Assembly (NCBI RefSeq): GCF_005519465.1
Contig: NZ_CP027858.1
Coordinates: 1,240,001 to 1,304,000 of the forward strand
DNA: 64,000 nt
Direction: 5' to 3'
Origin: Streptomyces clavuligerus
Lineage (GTDB): Bacteria; Actinomycetota; Actinomycetes; Streptomycetales; Streptomycetaceae
The notes beneath the pieces are model-generated. The model worked only from the letters and a program-made list of their open reading frames with translations, was not told where the DNA came from and searched no databases. This document shows positions 8,198 to 16,205 of this stretch, in pieces. The stretch's first letter is position 1, and every line of letters starts with the position of its first letter. The translations under genes and the position numbers were made by a program.

Positions 8198-11100
8198 TCA
8201 GTAGCTCGGGAGACGGCGCGGCCCCAGGTCAGTGAAGGTGGCGGCGGGGGCCAGCCGGACGGAGGCACCGAGCACGGAGAGTCCGCGTTGCGCCACGACG
8301 ACGGGTTCAAGACTGATCGAGACCACTTCCGGGTGGCCGTCCACCAGTCGTGATACCCGCAACAGCAGCTCTTCGAGCGCGGGGGTGTCGACGGGGGCGG
8401 AGCCGCGCCAGCCGAAGAGGAGGGGAGCCGTCCGGATGCCCCGGACGAGTTCGGCGGCGTCCCGGACGGTGGCGGGGACGAGCCGGTGGGAGGTGTCCCC
8501 CAGCAGCTCGGACGCGGCTCCCGCGAGACCGAAGGAGAGGACGGCGCCCACGGCGGGATCGACGGCCGCGCGGACCACGGTGTCGACGCCCCGGGGGGCC
8601 ATGGACTGGACCACGGGGCGCAGCGCGTCGGGCGGGCCGAGCTGTTCGGTCAGCTCGCGGTAGGCGAGGCGGAGCTGTGCCTCGTCGGCGAGGTCGAGGC
8701 GGACGCCGCCGAGGTCGGGGCGGTGGCGGAGCTGGGGCGCGGTGGTCTTGAGCGCGACGGGGTAGCCGAGCCGGGCCGCCGCCCCGGCGGCGTCGTCGGG
8801 GCCGGGGGCGGGCAGGGCGGCGCGGACGCGGATGCCGTACCGGCCGAGGAGGGCGTGGGCGTCCGCCGCGGGGAGGGTGCCGCTGCCGTCCTCGTCGAGC
8901 AGCCGCTCGATGAGCGCCGCCGCGCCCACCTCGTCGATGTCCTCGAACTCGGGCACCCGCCCCGGCTCGGCCGCCTGCCGCCGCCAGCGGGCGTACCGCA
9001 CCGCCTCGGACAGCGCCCGGACGGCCCGCTCGGCCGCCGGATACCCGGGAATCCGCCCGCCGCCGTCCCACTCGCCCGGCCCGGCGCCGGCCTCCGGCAC
9101 GGACCCGCCCGACGACAGACCGGAACCGCCACCGGACGGGGCGGACGACCGGACCTCCCGCACCGGGCCGCCGTCACCGCGCGCGGCGGACGCACCGGGC
9201 GGCACAGGGCCGCCGCCGGGAACGGACACCGCCCCGCCATCCCCCGTCGACCGGGCATCCGCCCCGTGCACCGACCCCTCGGAGGAACCGGACACCGGGA
9301 CGCCTTCTCCGCCGCCCCGCGGAGACCCGCCCGACAGCGGACCGGAACCATCACCGGGCGGCACGGACGGCCCGGCACCGGGAGCGGACGACGGCAGACC
9401 GGAGCCGCGAGCCTCCGGGGCGGATGCCGGAGCGCCCGGCGCGGCGGACACCGGAACCTCCGGACCGGTCGGCACCGGCCCACCGCCGGGAACGGACACC
9501 GCCGCGCCACCCGACGGGGTGTCCGCCCCGTGCACCGGCTCCCCGGGGACCCCGGACACCGGGACGCCTTCCCCGCCGCCCCGCGGAGACCCGCCCGACA
9601 ACGGACCGGGACCGCCACCGGACGACCGGACCTCCCGCACCGGGCCGCCGTCACCGCGCGCCGAGGACACCGGCGCGGCCGCCCCGCCCGACCGGGCGTC
9701 CGCTCCGGGCACGGACCCGTCCGACGACGGAGCGGGACCGCCACCGGGCGGCACGGACGGCCGGGCACCGGGAGCGGACGGCACCGGGCCACCGGGAGCG
9801 GGAGCCCGTCCCGCGGCCGACGGCAGGCCGGAGCCACGGGCCTCCGGGGCGGATACCGAAGCACCGGGGGCACCCGACCGCCGCACCTCCCCCACCAAGC
9901 CGCCGTCACCGGGCGGGGCGGGCGCGTCGTCGGTGGAGCCGCGGACGGCCGCCAGGGCTTCGGCGAGGCCGCGGAGTTCCACGTGGACCACCGCGACCGG
10001 CTTCGTCCGGCCCGACTCCGCGACCGCGGCCCGCAGCGCCCGCGCCAGCACTTCGCCGTCGCCCGACTCCGTCGCCCCGTGCTCGCCCACCCAGGGGATC
10101 GCGGTCACCACGACCGCGTCGCAGCCGTCGTCGGCGAGGGCCCGGGCGAGCGCCGCCCGGAAGTCCGCCGGGGTGGCGTCCGTGGTCAGGTCGAGCGGCG
10201 GCTGCGGACGCAGTCCTTCCGTCAGACAGGCGTCATAGGTGAGCAGCCCCAGCGACTCGGAGTTCCCGAGGATCGCCACCCTCGGCCCGGCCGGCAGCGG
10301 CTGACCGGCGAGCAGCAGTCCCACGTCGATGAGTTCCGTGACCGTGTCCACACGGATCACCCCGGCCTGCCGCAGCAGCGCCCCGACCGCCGCGTCCGGG
10401 ATCCGGGTGGCCGGGACGGCGTGCCCGGGCGGCTCGCTGCCGCTGTGCCGGGCGCCCTTGACGACCACGAGCGGCTTGACCGCCGCCGTACGCCGGGCGA
10501 GCCGGGTGAACTTGCGCGGGTTGCCGATCGACTCCAGGTACATCAGGACCACATCGGTGTCGGGGTCGTCGTACCAGTACTGGAGGAAGTCGTTGCCGGA
10601 GACGTCGGCGCGGTTCCCCGACGAGATGAACGTCGAGAGCCCGGCGCCCCGGCGGTGCAGCTCCGACAGGAGCGCGATCCCGATCGCACCGGACTGGGTG
10701 AAGAGCCCGATCCGCCCCGGCGCGGGCGACCCGGGGGCGAGCGAGGCGTTCAGCCGTACCGCGTCGGCGGTGCTGATGATGCCGAGCGAGTTGGGGCCGA
10801 TGATCCGCATCCCGTACGAGCGGGCGCGGCGGACGAGTTCCCGCTGCCGCCGCCGTCCCTCCGCGCCGCTCTCGGCGTACCCGGCGGTGAGCACCACCAG
10901 TCCGCGCACCCCGTGCTCACCGCAGTCCGCGACGGCCTCGGGCACCCGCTCCACCGGTACGGCGACCACGGCGAGGTCGACGGCCTCCCCCGTCGCGGCG
11001 GCGATCTCCGCGACGGAACGGAACGCGGGCACGCCCTCCACCTCGGTCCGGCCGCCGCCGAAGGCGCGGTTCACCGCGTAGAGACGGCCTCTGTAGCCGG

Positions 11101-11809
11101 AGTCCAGGATGTTGCGCAGGACGGTGCGGCCCATGCCGCCGGAGGCGCGGCCGGTGCCGATGACCGCCACCGAGCCGGGTGCGAGCAGCCGCTGCACGGA
11201 GCGGGCCTCGGCGCGCTGCTCCCGGCCCCGCTGGACGGCGAGCGACTTCTCGGTGGGCTCCAGATCGAGCGTCAGATGGACGGAGCCGTCCTCGAAGCTG
11301 CGCCGCTGGGTGTACCCGGCGTCCCGGAACACCTTGATCATCTTGGTGTTGGCGGGCAGCACCTCCGCCACGAACCGCCGCACCCCCCGCTCCCGTGCCA
11401 CCGCCGCGATGTGTTCGAGCAGCGCCGACGCGACCCCGCGCCCCTGGTGCGCGTCCTGGACGAGGAAGGCGACCTCGGCCTCTTCGGCGGGGGCGGAAGC
11501 GGGGCGTCCGAGGCCGTCGATCCGGTCGTAGCGGACGGTGGCGATGATCTCCCCGCCGACGGTGACGGCGAGTCCCACGCGGTCCACGTAGTCGTGGTGG
11601 GTGAAGCGGTGGACGTCCCTGTCGGTCAGCCGGGGGTAGGGCGCGAAGAACCGGTAGTACTTGGACTCGTCCGAGACCTGTTCATAGAAGCTGACCAGCC
11701 GCCCGGCGTCATCGGGCGTGATCGGCCGGATACGCGCGGTGCTGCCGTCGCGCAGCACCACATCGGCCTCCCAGTGGTCGGGATAGGTCTGTTCCGGCCG
11801 GGTGCGCAT
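8198..11809 (-). CDS. Bifunctional GNAT acyltransferase / acyl-CoA synthetase (NDP-forming)-like protein, Pat family
   Basis: 1203 residues. Order of domains: GNAT acetyltransferase (about 15-190, with the acetyl-CoA loop VQDAHQGRGVASALL), CoA-binding Rossmann domain (about 205-330), succinyl-CoA-ligase-like domains (about 345-625), and an ATP-grasp domain at the C-terminus (about 970-1200). Streptomyces proteins with this order acetylate lysines, including acetyl-CoA synthetase, using acetyl-CoA; the ligase part is usually a sensor and not catalytic. Residues about 630-925 are an unusually long Gly/Pro/Ser/Ala linker built from repeats (see the repeat entry), and the protein is longer than family members I know (near 950-1000). 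ATG 11809 starts the GNAT domain. Confidence 0.88.
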   Translation of the reverse strand: MRTRPEQTYPDHWEADVVLRDGSTARIRPITPDDAGRLVSFYEQVSDESKYYRFFAPYPRLTDRDVHRFTHHDYVDRVGLAVTVGGEIIATVRYDRIDGLGRPASAPAEEAEVAFLVQDAHQGRGVASALLEHIAAVARERGVRRFVAEVLPANTKMIKVFRDAGYTQRRSFEDGSVHLTLDLEPTEKSLAVQRGREQRAEARSVQRLLAPGSVAVIGTGRASGGMGRTVLRNILDSGYRGRLYAVNRAFGGGRTEVEGVPAFRSVAEIAAATGEAVDLAVVAVPVERVPEAVADCGEHGVRGLVVLTAGYAESGAEGRRRQRELVRRARSYGMRIIGPNSLGIISTADAVRLNASLAPGSPAPGRIGLFTQSGAIGIALLSELHRRGAGLSTFISSGNRADVSGNDFLQYWYDDPDTDVVLMYLESIGNPRKFTRLARRTAAVKPLVVVKGARHSGSEPPGHAVPATRIPDAAVGALLRQAGVIRVDTVTELIDVGLLLAGQPLPAGPRVAILGNSESLGLLTYDACLTEGLRPQPPLDLTTDATPADFRAALARALADDGCDAVVVTAIPWVGEHGATESGDGEVLARALRAAVAESGRTKPVAVVHVELRGLAEALAAVRGSTDDAPAPPGDGGLVGEVRRSGAPGASVSAPEARGSGLPSAAGRAPAPGGPVPSAPGARPSVPPGGGPAPSSDGSVPGADARSGGAAAPVSSARGDGGPVREVRSSGGGPGPLSGGSPRGGGEGVPVSGVPGEPVHGADTPSGGAAVSVPGGGPVPTGPEVPVSAAPGAPASAPEARGSGLPSSAPGAGPSVPPGDGSGPLSGGSPRGGGEGVPVSGSSEGSVHGADARSTGDGGAVSVPGGGPVPPGASAARGDGGPVREVRSSAPSGGGSGLSSGGSVPEAGAGPGEWDGGGRIPGYPAAERAVRALSEAVRYARWRRQAAEPGRVPEFEDIDEVGAAALIERLLDEDGSGTLPAADAHALLGRYGIRVRAALPAPGPDDAAGAAARLGYPVALKTTAPQLRHRPDLGGVRLDLADEAQLRLAYRELTEQLGPPDALRPVVQSMAPRGVDTVVRAAVDPAVGAVLSFGLAGAASELLGDTSHRLVPATVRDAAELVRGIRTAPLLFGWRGSAPVDTPALEELLLRVSRLVDGHPEVVSISLEPVVVAQRGLSVLGASVRLAPAATFTDLGPRRLPSY
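9076..9900. repeat. In-frame duplicated segments in the acyltransferase linker
   Basis: The linker-coding DNA contains long direct repeats. A 58-base unit at 9288-9345 recurs at 9552-9609 with two mismatches, an offset of 264 bases (88 codons). A 40-base unit at 9144-9183 recurs exactly at 9621-9660, an offset of 477 bases (159 codons). A shorter unit beginning GGGAACGGACACCGCC occurs near 9217 and again near 9487. All offsets are multiples of three, so the reading frame survives. This is direct evidence of expansion by duplication within the gene. Confidence 0.9.
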
Positions 11810-11977
11810 GGCGAAAGCGTACGGCGGTCGGAGCGGTCACGAAGCTCTGCGGGAGGAGAAAGGCGAGGTCGGAACGGCCGGCCGGGGTGGCGGGGGCCAT
11901 CCGGGGCTCCCTGGGGGCCCCGTCGGCGCGGCTGGTTCGCCCCCGGACGGCACGGGGCGGGGCCCGTACCATGGCAC

Positions 11978-11993
11978 ACTGGTCTAGACAACC
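11978..11993. promoter_or_regulatory. DasR-responsive element (dre) upstream of ptsH
   Basis: ACTGGTCTAGACAACC matches the dre consensus AGTGGTCTAGACCACT at 13 of 16 positions and keeps the TGGTCTAGAC core intact. It lies 24 bases before the ptsH start. DasR is a GntR-family repressor released by glucosamine-6-phosphate that controls the PTS phosphotransferase genes in Streptomyces, so a site here is expected. Confidence 0.85.
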
Positions 11994-12017
11994 CATTTCC
12001 CCCCGAAGGGCACCACC

Positions 12018-12299
12018 ATGGCTGAGCGCCGTGTCAACGTCGGCTGGGCCGAGGGCCTGCACGCCCGACCCGCTTCCCTGTTCGTCCGCGCCGCCGCCGC
12101 GTCCGGCGTGCCGGTGACCATCGCCAAGGCCGACGGCAACCCCGTCAACGCCGCCTCCATGCTGGCGGTGCTCGGCCTGGGCGCCCGGGGTGGCGAGGAG
12201 ATCGTGCTGGCCTCCGAGGCCGAGGGCGCGGACGCCGCGCTCGACCGCCTGGCCAAGCTGGTGGCCGAGGGCCTGGAGGAGCTGCCGGAGACGGTCTGA
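12018..12299 (+). CDS. ptsH: Phosphocarrier protein HPr
   Basis: 93 residues. The phosphate-accepting histidine is His15 in GLHARPAS, and the regulatory serine region is NAASML with Ser47. HPr carries phosphate from EI to the EIIA proteins of the sugar phosphotransferase system, which in Streptomyces serves N-acetylglucosamine and fructose uptake. The actinobacterial HPr has the Ser47 position but HPr kinase is normally absent in this group, so its use as a regulatory site is doubtful. It is monocistronic, followed by a strong terminator, and preceded by a dre operator. Confidence 0.96.
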   Translation: MAERRVNVGWAEGLHARPASLFVRAAAASGVPVTIAKADGNPVNAASMLAVLGLGARGGEEIVLASEAEGADAALDRLAKLVAEGLEELPETV

Positions 12300-12319
12300 C
12301 CCGTCCGGCACCGCTCAGG

Positions 12320-12367
12320 GGCCGCGGACTTCCCGTGACGACACGACACCGGGGTCCGCGGCCTTTT
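12320..12367 (+). terminator. Intrinsic terminator of ptsH
   Basis: Arms GGCCGCGGAC (12320-12329) and GTCCGCGGCC (12354-12363) are perfectly complementary and are followed by TTTT. Confidence 0.9.
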
Positions 12368-12538
12368 CGTGTCTCCGCGACGATCCGTGCGCGGGCCCGG
12401 GGCGGCAGGCGGCGAGGTTCCGCGGCCTCTCGCGCCTCCGCCGCCCGCCTTCCGCGCCTCGGCCCACCCCTTCGCGGCGCGGTTCCATGCCGCCGCGACC
12501 CGCCCGCGCCACCGTTTCCCCGTTCCCCTCTCCCCGCC

Positions 12539-13210
12539 TCAGGGGCGGGCGGGCGCCAGCCCGCGGCGGGGCGGGCGGACCGGGTGGGAGGTCCGCAGCC
12601 GGTGCGCCCCGGCGTTCCGCTCGGCGTGCAGCGCGGTCAGGGCCCGCGCCCGCTCCGCGTCCCCCCGGGCCACCGCGTCCAGGATCGCGCCGTGCTCCGC
12701 CCAGTACGCGACGGGCTCGGCGGGCTGCTCCACCGCGTACATCCACGCGATCTTGTGCCGCAACTGGGTGAGCAGGGCGATCAGCCCCGGGCTGACGGAC
12801 GCCTGCGCCAGGGTCTCGTGGAACCAGCCGCCCAGCGCCCGCAGATCCTCCGCCTGGCCCCGGCGGGCCCGCTCCTGCCCGAGCCGCACCAGGCCACGCA
12901 GCACCCGCAGATGGGCCTCGGTGCGCCGCCGGGCCGCGCGGGCCGCGCCCAGGGGCTCCAGCAGCATCCGCACCTCCAGCAGATCCGCGGCCTCCTGCTC
13001 GCTCAGCTCCGCGACATGCGCACCGGCGTGCCGCTGCGTCACCACGAACCCCTCGGCCTCCAGGGTCCGCAGGGCCTCGCGCACGGGGATACGGGAGACG
13101 CCGTAGCGGCGGGCGAGCTGCTCCTCGGTGAGTTTGGCGCCGCGCGGGAAGACCCCGGAGACGATGTCGTCGCGGATCGCCGTGCAGACCGAGTGCGCGG
13201 GGACGCGCAT
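12539..13210 (-). CDS. GntR-family (FadR/FCD) transcriptional regulator
   Basis: 223 residues. An N-terminal winged helix with EEQLARRYGVSRIPVREALRTLEAEGFV near residues 29-56 is followed by an all-helical FCD ligand domain (about 80-200) with its metal-binding histidines partly visible (FHETLA; EHGAILDAV; LHAERN). The family responds to organic acids or amino acid-like ligands. It is convergent with ptsH across the terminator and is alone on its strand, so no target can be assigned from context. The ligand is unknown. ATG 13210 fits the family start. Confidence 0.88.
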   Translation of the reverse strand: MRVPAHSVCTAIRDDIVSGVFPRGAKLTEEQLARRYGVSRIPVREALRTLEAEGFVVTQRHAGAHVAELSEQEAADLLEVRMLLEPLGAARAARRRTEAHLRVLRGLVRLGQERARRGQAEDLRALGGWFHETLAQASVSPGLIALLTQLRHKIAWMYAVEQPAEPVAYWAEHGAILDAVARGDAERARALTALHAERNAGAHRLRTSHPVRPPRRGLAPARP

Positions 13211-13459
13211 GACCGAACCTCCGCTGTGATCCGCCGCTCGCGCCCCGGGCCGGACGGCTGCCGGGGGCCGCACGGCGCCTGTGCCGCGCGTCCGGCGACT
13301 CTATTGCAGCGGAGCCCCTTTCCCCGTGGGACGGCGTGCGGCGTCGCTCGCTTCCGGCCAGTGCCCGGGACACGTGCCAGCGGCCGGATGCCACCGGGTC
13401 CGGCGGCACCCGGGGCCAGGAGCGCCGCACGGGCCCGCGCGACGGCGGCCGGAGGACGG

Positions 13460-13497
13460 CCGGGGCCCCGCCGCGTGGATACGCGACGGGGCCCCGG
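13460..13497 (-). terminator. Terminator of the M23 peptidase gene
   Basis: Arms at 13460-13476 and 13481-13497 (17 bases, one mismatch, very G+C-rich) form a hairpin 30 bases past the stop of the M23 gene. Confidence 0.75.
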
Positions 13498-13526
13498 GCG
13501 CGCGCCGCACGGCGCGCGGAGAGATG

Positions 13527-14306
13527 TCAGACGTGCACGCCGTGGGAACGGAGATACGCGACCGGGTCGACGTCGGACCCGTACTCGGCGCCGGTGCGGG
13601 CCTCGAAGTGGAGGTGCGCGCCGGTGGAGTTGCCGGTGGACCCGGCGAGACCGATCTGCTGGCCCGGCAGCACGCTCTGCCCGGCGGCGACATGGACCGC
13701 CGCCAGATGGCCGTACTGGGTGTACGAGCCGTCGTTCATCCGGATCACGACGTTGTTGCCGTAGGCACCGCCCCAGCCGGCCTCGACGACGGTGCCCGCG
13801 CCCACGGAGACCACGGAGGTTCCGTAGGAGGCGTGGAAGTCGATGCCGGAGTGGCTGCCGGAGGACCAGTAGGCGCCGCCGGTCTGGTACGCGGTGGAGA
13901 CCCCGCCGCTGACGGGCGCCTGATACGTGTTCATCAGACGCTCGCGCTCGGCCTCGCGGGCGGCGCGCTCCCGGGCCTCCTGGGCCTCCCGCTCACGGGC
14001 CTCGGCCTTGCGGCGGGCCTCCTCGGCGGCCTCCTCGCGGGCGATGGCCTCGCGCTTCTGGGTGACGGCCTGGTCGGCGACCTCGTCGGCGAGCGAGTCG
14101 GCCTCGGCGTCCGCGGCGAGGATCATGAAGGTGCCGGTGTCCTCGGAGGACGCGGCCGGTGCCGTGCTCTCCGCGGCCAGGGCCGGGGTGGCGAGGGAGC
14201 CGCAGACGCCCGTGGTGGCGAGCGTGGCCGCGCGGGCGATGTTGGCGCCTCGGAGGGTCGCACGGCTCGGGGCGCGGTGCTTCCCGGTGGAGCGGGTCAA
14301 CGCCAT
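13527..14306 (-). CDS. Secreted M23-family cell-wall endopeptidase
   Basis: 259 residues. An N-terminal signal peptide with a basic start and a cleavable TPALA|AES near residue 44, then a charged coiled-coil segment rich in E, A, R and K (about 70-125), then an M23 zinc peptidase domain (about 130-255). The metal ligands are readable as HSGIDF (H, D) and HLHFE (H). The enzyme would cut peptide crossbridges of peptidoglycan outside the cell. The coiled coil resembles EnvC/RipA-type regulatory necks. A c-di-AMP riboswitch precedes it, so its expression responds to c-di-AMP, which in Streptomyces is linked to osmotic balance, germination and development. ATG 14306 has GGAAAGGA upstream. Confidence 0.93.
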   Translation of the reverse strand: MALTRSTGKHRAPSRATLRGANIARAATLATTGVCGSLATPALAAESTAPAASSEDTGTFMILAADAEADSLADEVADQAVTQKREAIAREEAAEEARRKAEAREREAQEARERAAREAERERLMNTYQAPVSGGVSTAYQTGGAYWSSGSHSGIDFHASYGTSVVSVGAGTVVEAGWGGAYGNNVVIRMNDGSYTQYGHLAAVHVAAGQSVLPGQQIGLAGSTGNSTGAHLHFEARTGAEYGSDVDPVAYLRSHGVHV

Positions 14307-14332
14307 GAAGAGGCTGATCCTTTCCTTCCTTC

Positions 14333-14474
14333 TCGCCTACCGGGTTAGCTGACGGGTTCGGAGCAGGAAGGTCTCCTACGGACCCCTCCGCGGTGCGAAG
14401 GCGCCCGATTCACCCCTGGGGACGGTGGGTCCCCGGCTCCCCTGGGCTCGCACCCGGTGGGGACTCGGCGATGG
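14333..14474 (-). promoter_or_regulatory. c-di-AMP riboswitch (ydaO/yuaA type)
   Basis: Read on the minus strand, this leader has the family's conserved blocks in order: GGGGAGCCGGGGACCCA, then CCAGGGGTGAATCGGGC, then GTAGGAGACCTTCC, and finally TCCGAACCCGTCAGCTAACC followed by GGTAGGCGA, which closes a P1 helix with TCGCC near the 5' end. It lies 27 bases upstream of the M23 peptidase start. ydaO elements that bind cyclic di-AMP are found upstream of secreted cell-wall hydrolases in actinobacteria, usually as OFF switches. Whether this copy ends in a terminator helix or blocks the ribosome site is not clear; the sequence just before the ATG holds the Shine-Dalgarno. Confidence 0.93.
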
Positions 14475-14644
14475 CTGTCCGTGCCGCGGACGCGGCGTGG
14501 AGCGGGCGAACAGCCGCGTCGACGCTACGGGCGTCACCTCCGGTTCGCCAAACAGACGACGGATTTTGTTGGCTATGCCACAGCCCAGACAGGAGAAGCC
14601 CCATGACATTTCCTCAAAACCGGGCAAATGTAGAGCAAGTACAG

Positions 14645-14680
14645 CGGAACCCCGGCGGTCAGAGCACCGCCGGGGTTCCG
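14645..14680 (-). terminator. Terminator of the M16 peptidase operon
   Basis: A perfect 15-bp stem: CGGAACCCCGGCGGT at 14645-14659 and its complement at 14666-14680 with a six-base loop. It follows the M16 stop by 130 bases on the minus strand and may also stop transcription coming from the right. Confidence 0.8.
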
Positions 14681-14714
14681 TCCACGCGTCGCGGAGCCGG
14701 TCGCACAGCCGGGC

Positions 14715-14803
14715 GCACGGCCGGTCACGGGAGTCCGGCCGGTCACGGGGTCCGGCCGCCGTACGTCCGTACGCCGCACGGCCGGTCACGGGGTCCGGCC
14801 GCC
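14715..14803. repeat. Short direct repeats GGCCGGTCACGGG
   Basis: A 24-base block at 14737-14760 recurs exactly at 14780-14803, and a related unit lies at 14715-14731. The copies sit 43 bases apart between the M16 stop and the operon terminator. They overlap no gene that I can support. Confidence 0.7.
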
Positions 14804-14810
14804 CGGGAGG

Positions 14811-16205
14811 TCAGCCCGTGACGACCGTGACCTTGCCGATGCCCAGCGCCTCCACGGGCGCCGCGATCTGCGCGGCGTCCCCGACGAGCACCGTGACCAG
14901 CCGGTCCACCGGGAAGGCGCTGACGACGGCCGCCGTCGCCTCCACGGTCCCCGTCTCCGCCAGCCGCGCGTACAGCCGCGCCTGGTAGTCGTCGGGCAGA
15001 TACTGCTCGACCTGGTCGGCCAGCGTGCCCGCGACGGAGGCGGCCGTCTCGTAGCGCAGCGGTGCGACACCCACCAGGTTCTGCACGGCGGCGTCCCGCT
15101 CGGCGTCGGTCAGCCCCTCGGCGGCCAGCACCCGCAGCACCTGCCACAGGTCCTCCAGCGCCGGGCCCGTGTTGGGGGTGTCCACCGAGCCGCTGATGGC
15201 GAGCAGCGAGGCGCCCGAGCCGTCGGGCGCGGACCGCAGCACCTGCCCGAAGGCGCGGACGCCGTAGGTGTAGCCCTTCTCCTCGCGCAGCACCCGGTCG
15301 AGCCGTGAGGTGAGGGTGCCGCCGAGGCAGTACGCGCCGAGCACCTGGGCCGCCCAGACACGGTCGTGGCGGTCCGGGCCCACCCGGCCGATGAGGAGCT
15401 GGGTCTGCACCGCGCCGGGGCGGTCCACGACGATCACCCGTCCGGCGTCGTCCGCGGAGACCGCCGGCACGGGACGGAGCGCGCCCGCCTCGCCCGTCCA
15501 CTCCCCGAGGGTGTCGGCGAGCACCGCGTCCAGGTCGATCCCGGTGAAGTCGCCGACGACGACCAGGGTCGCGGTCGCCGGGCGGACATGGGTCTCGAAG
15601 AACGCCCGCACGGCCGTGGAGTCGATCCGGGCGACGGTCTCCTCGCTGCCCTGGCGCGGCCGGGACATCCGCAGCGAGGCCGGGAAGAGCTGCTTGTACA
15701 GCTCCTTGGCGGCGCGCCGGGACGGGTTGGCCGTCTCGTGGGGGATCTCGTCCAGCCGGTTGCGCACCAGCCGCTCGATCTCGGTGTCGAGGAACGCGGG
15801 CGCGCGCAGGGCCTCGGCGAGCAGCCCGAGGCCCTTGGGCAGCCGGGAGGCGGGGACCTCCAGCGAGATCCGTACACCGGAGTGGTCGGCGTGCGCGTCG
15901 AGGGTGGCCCCGCAGCGCTCCAGCTCGGCGGCGAACTCCTCGGCGGAGCGCTTGTCGGTGCCCTCGGACAGCGCACGGGCCATGATCGTGGCGATGCCGT
16001 CGAGTCCTTCGGGCTCCGCGTCGAGCGGGGCGTCGAGCAGGATCTCCACGGCCACGACCTGCTGGCCGGGGCGGTGGCAGTGCAGCACCGTCAGCCCGTT
16101 GTCCAGCGCGCCGCGCTCGGGCGCGGGGAAGGCCCACGGCCTGGCCCGGCCCGCCTGCGGCTGGGGGTGGAACTCCATGGTGGTCAGCGGCTCGGCGTCG
16201 GTCAC
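14811..16205 (-). CDS. M16-family peptidase, non-catalytic partner subunit
   Basis: 464 residues with the two-lobed M16 fold (ALDNGLTVLHCHRPGQQ; Ser/Arg-rich RPATATLVVVGDFTG near residue 210). It lacks the HXXEH zinc motif, which is normal for the non-catalytic subunit of bacterial two-subunit M16 peptidases. The start is GTG 16205, overlapping the upstream gene's stop by four bases (GTGA), so the two subunits are translationally coupled and probably form a heterodimer. Substrate unknown. Confidence 0.88.
   Translation of the reverse strand: MTDAEPLTTMEFHPQPQAGRARPWAFPAPERGALDNGLTVLHCHRPGQQVVAVEILLDAPLDAEPEGLDGIATIMARALSEGTDKRSAEEFAAELERCGATLDAHADHSGVRISLEVPASRLPKGLGLLAEALRAPAFLDTEIERLVRNRLDEIPHETANPSRRAAKELYKQLFPASLRMSRPRQGSEETVARIDSTAVRAFFETHVRPATATLVVVGDFTGIDLDAVLADTLGEWTGEAGALRPVPAVSADDAGRVIVVDRPGAVQTQLLIGRVGPDRHDRVWAAQVLGAYCLGGTLTSRLDRVLREEKGYTYGVRAFGQVLRSAPDGSGASLLAISGSVDTPNTGPALEDLWQVLRVLAAEGLTDAERDAAVQNLVGVAPLRYETAASVAGTLADQVEQYLPDDYQARLYARLAETGTVEATAAVVSAFPVDRLVTVLVGDAAQIAAPVEALGIGKVTVVTG

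Noticed and set aside
8486..12025. Very long open frame on the opposite strand of the protein acyltransferase
   Set aside because: It mirrors the real gene and arises from high G+C codon usage; it has no ribosome binding site and no recognisable domain, while the minus-strand frame has clear GNAT and ATP-grasp motifs.
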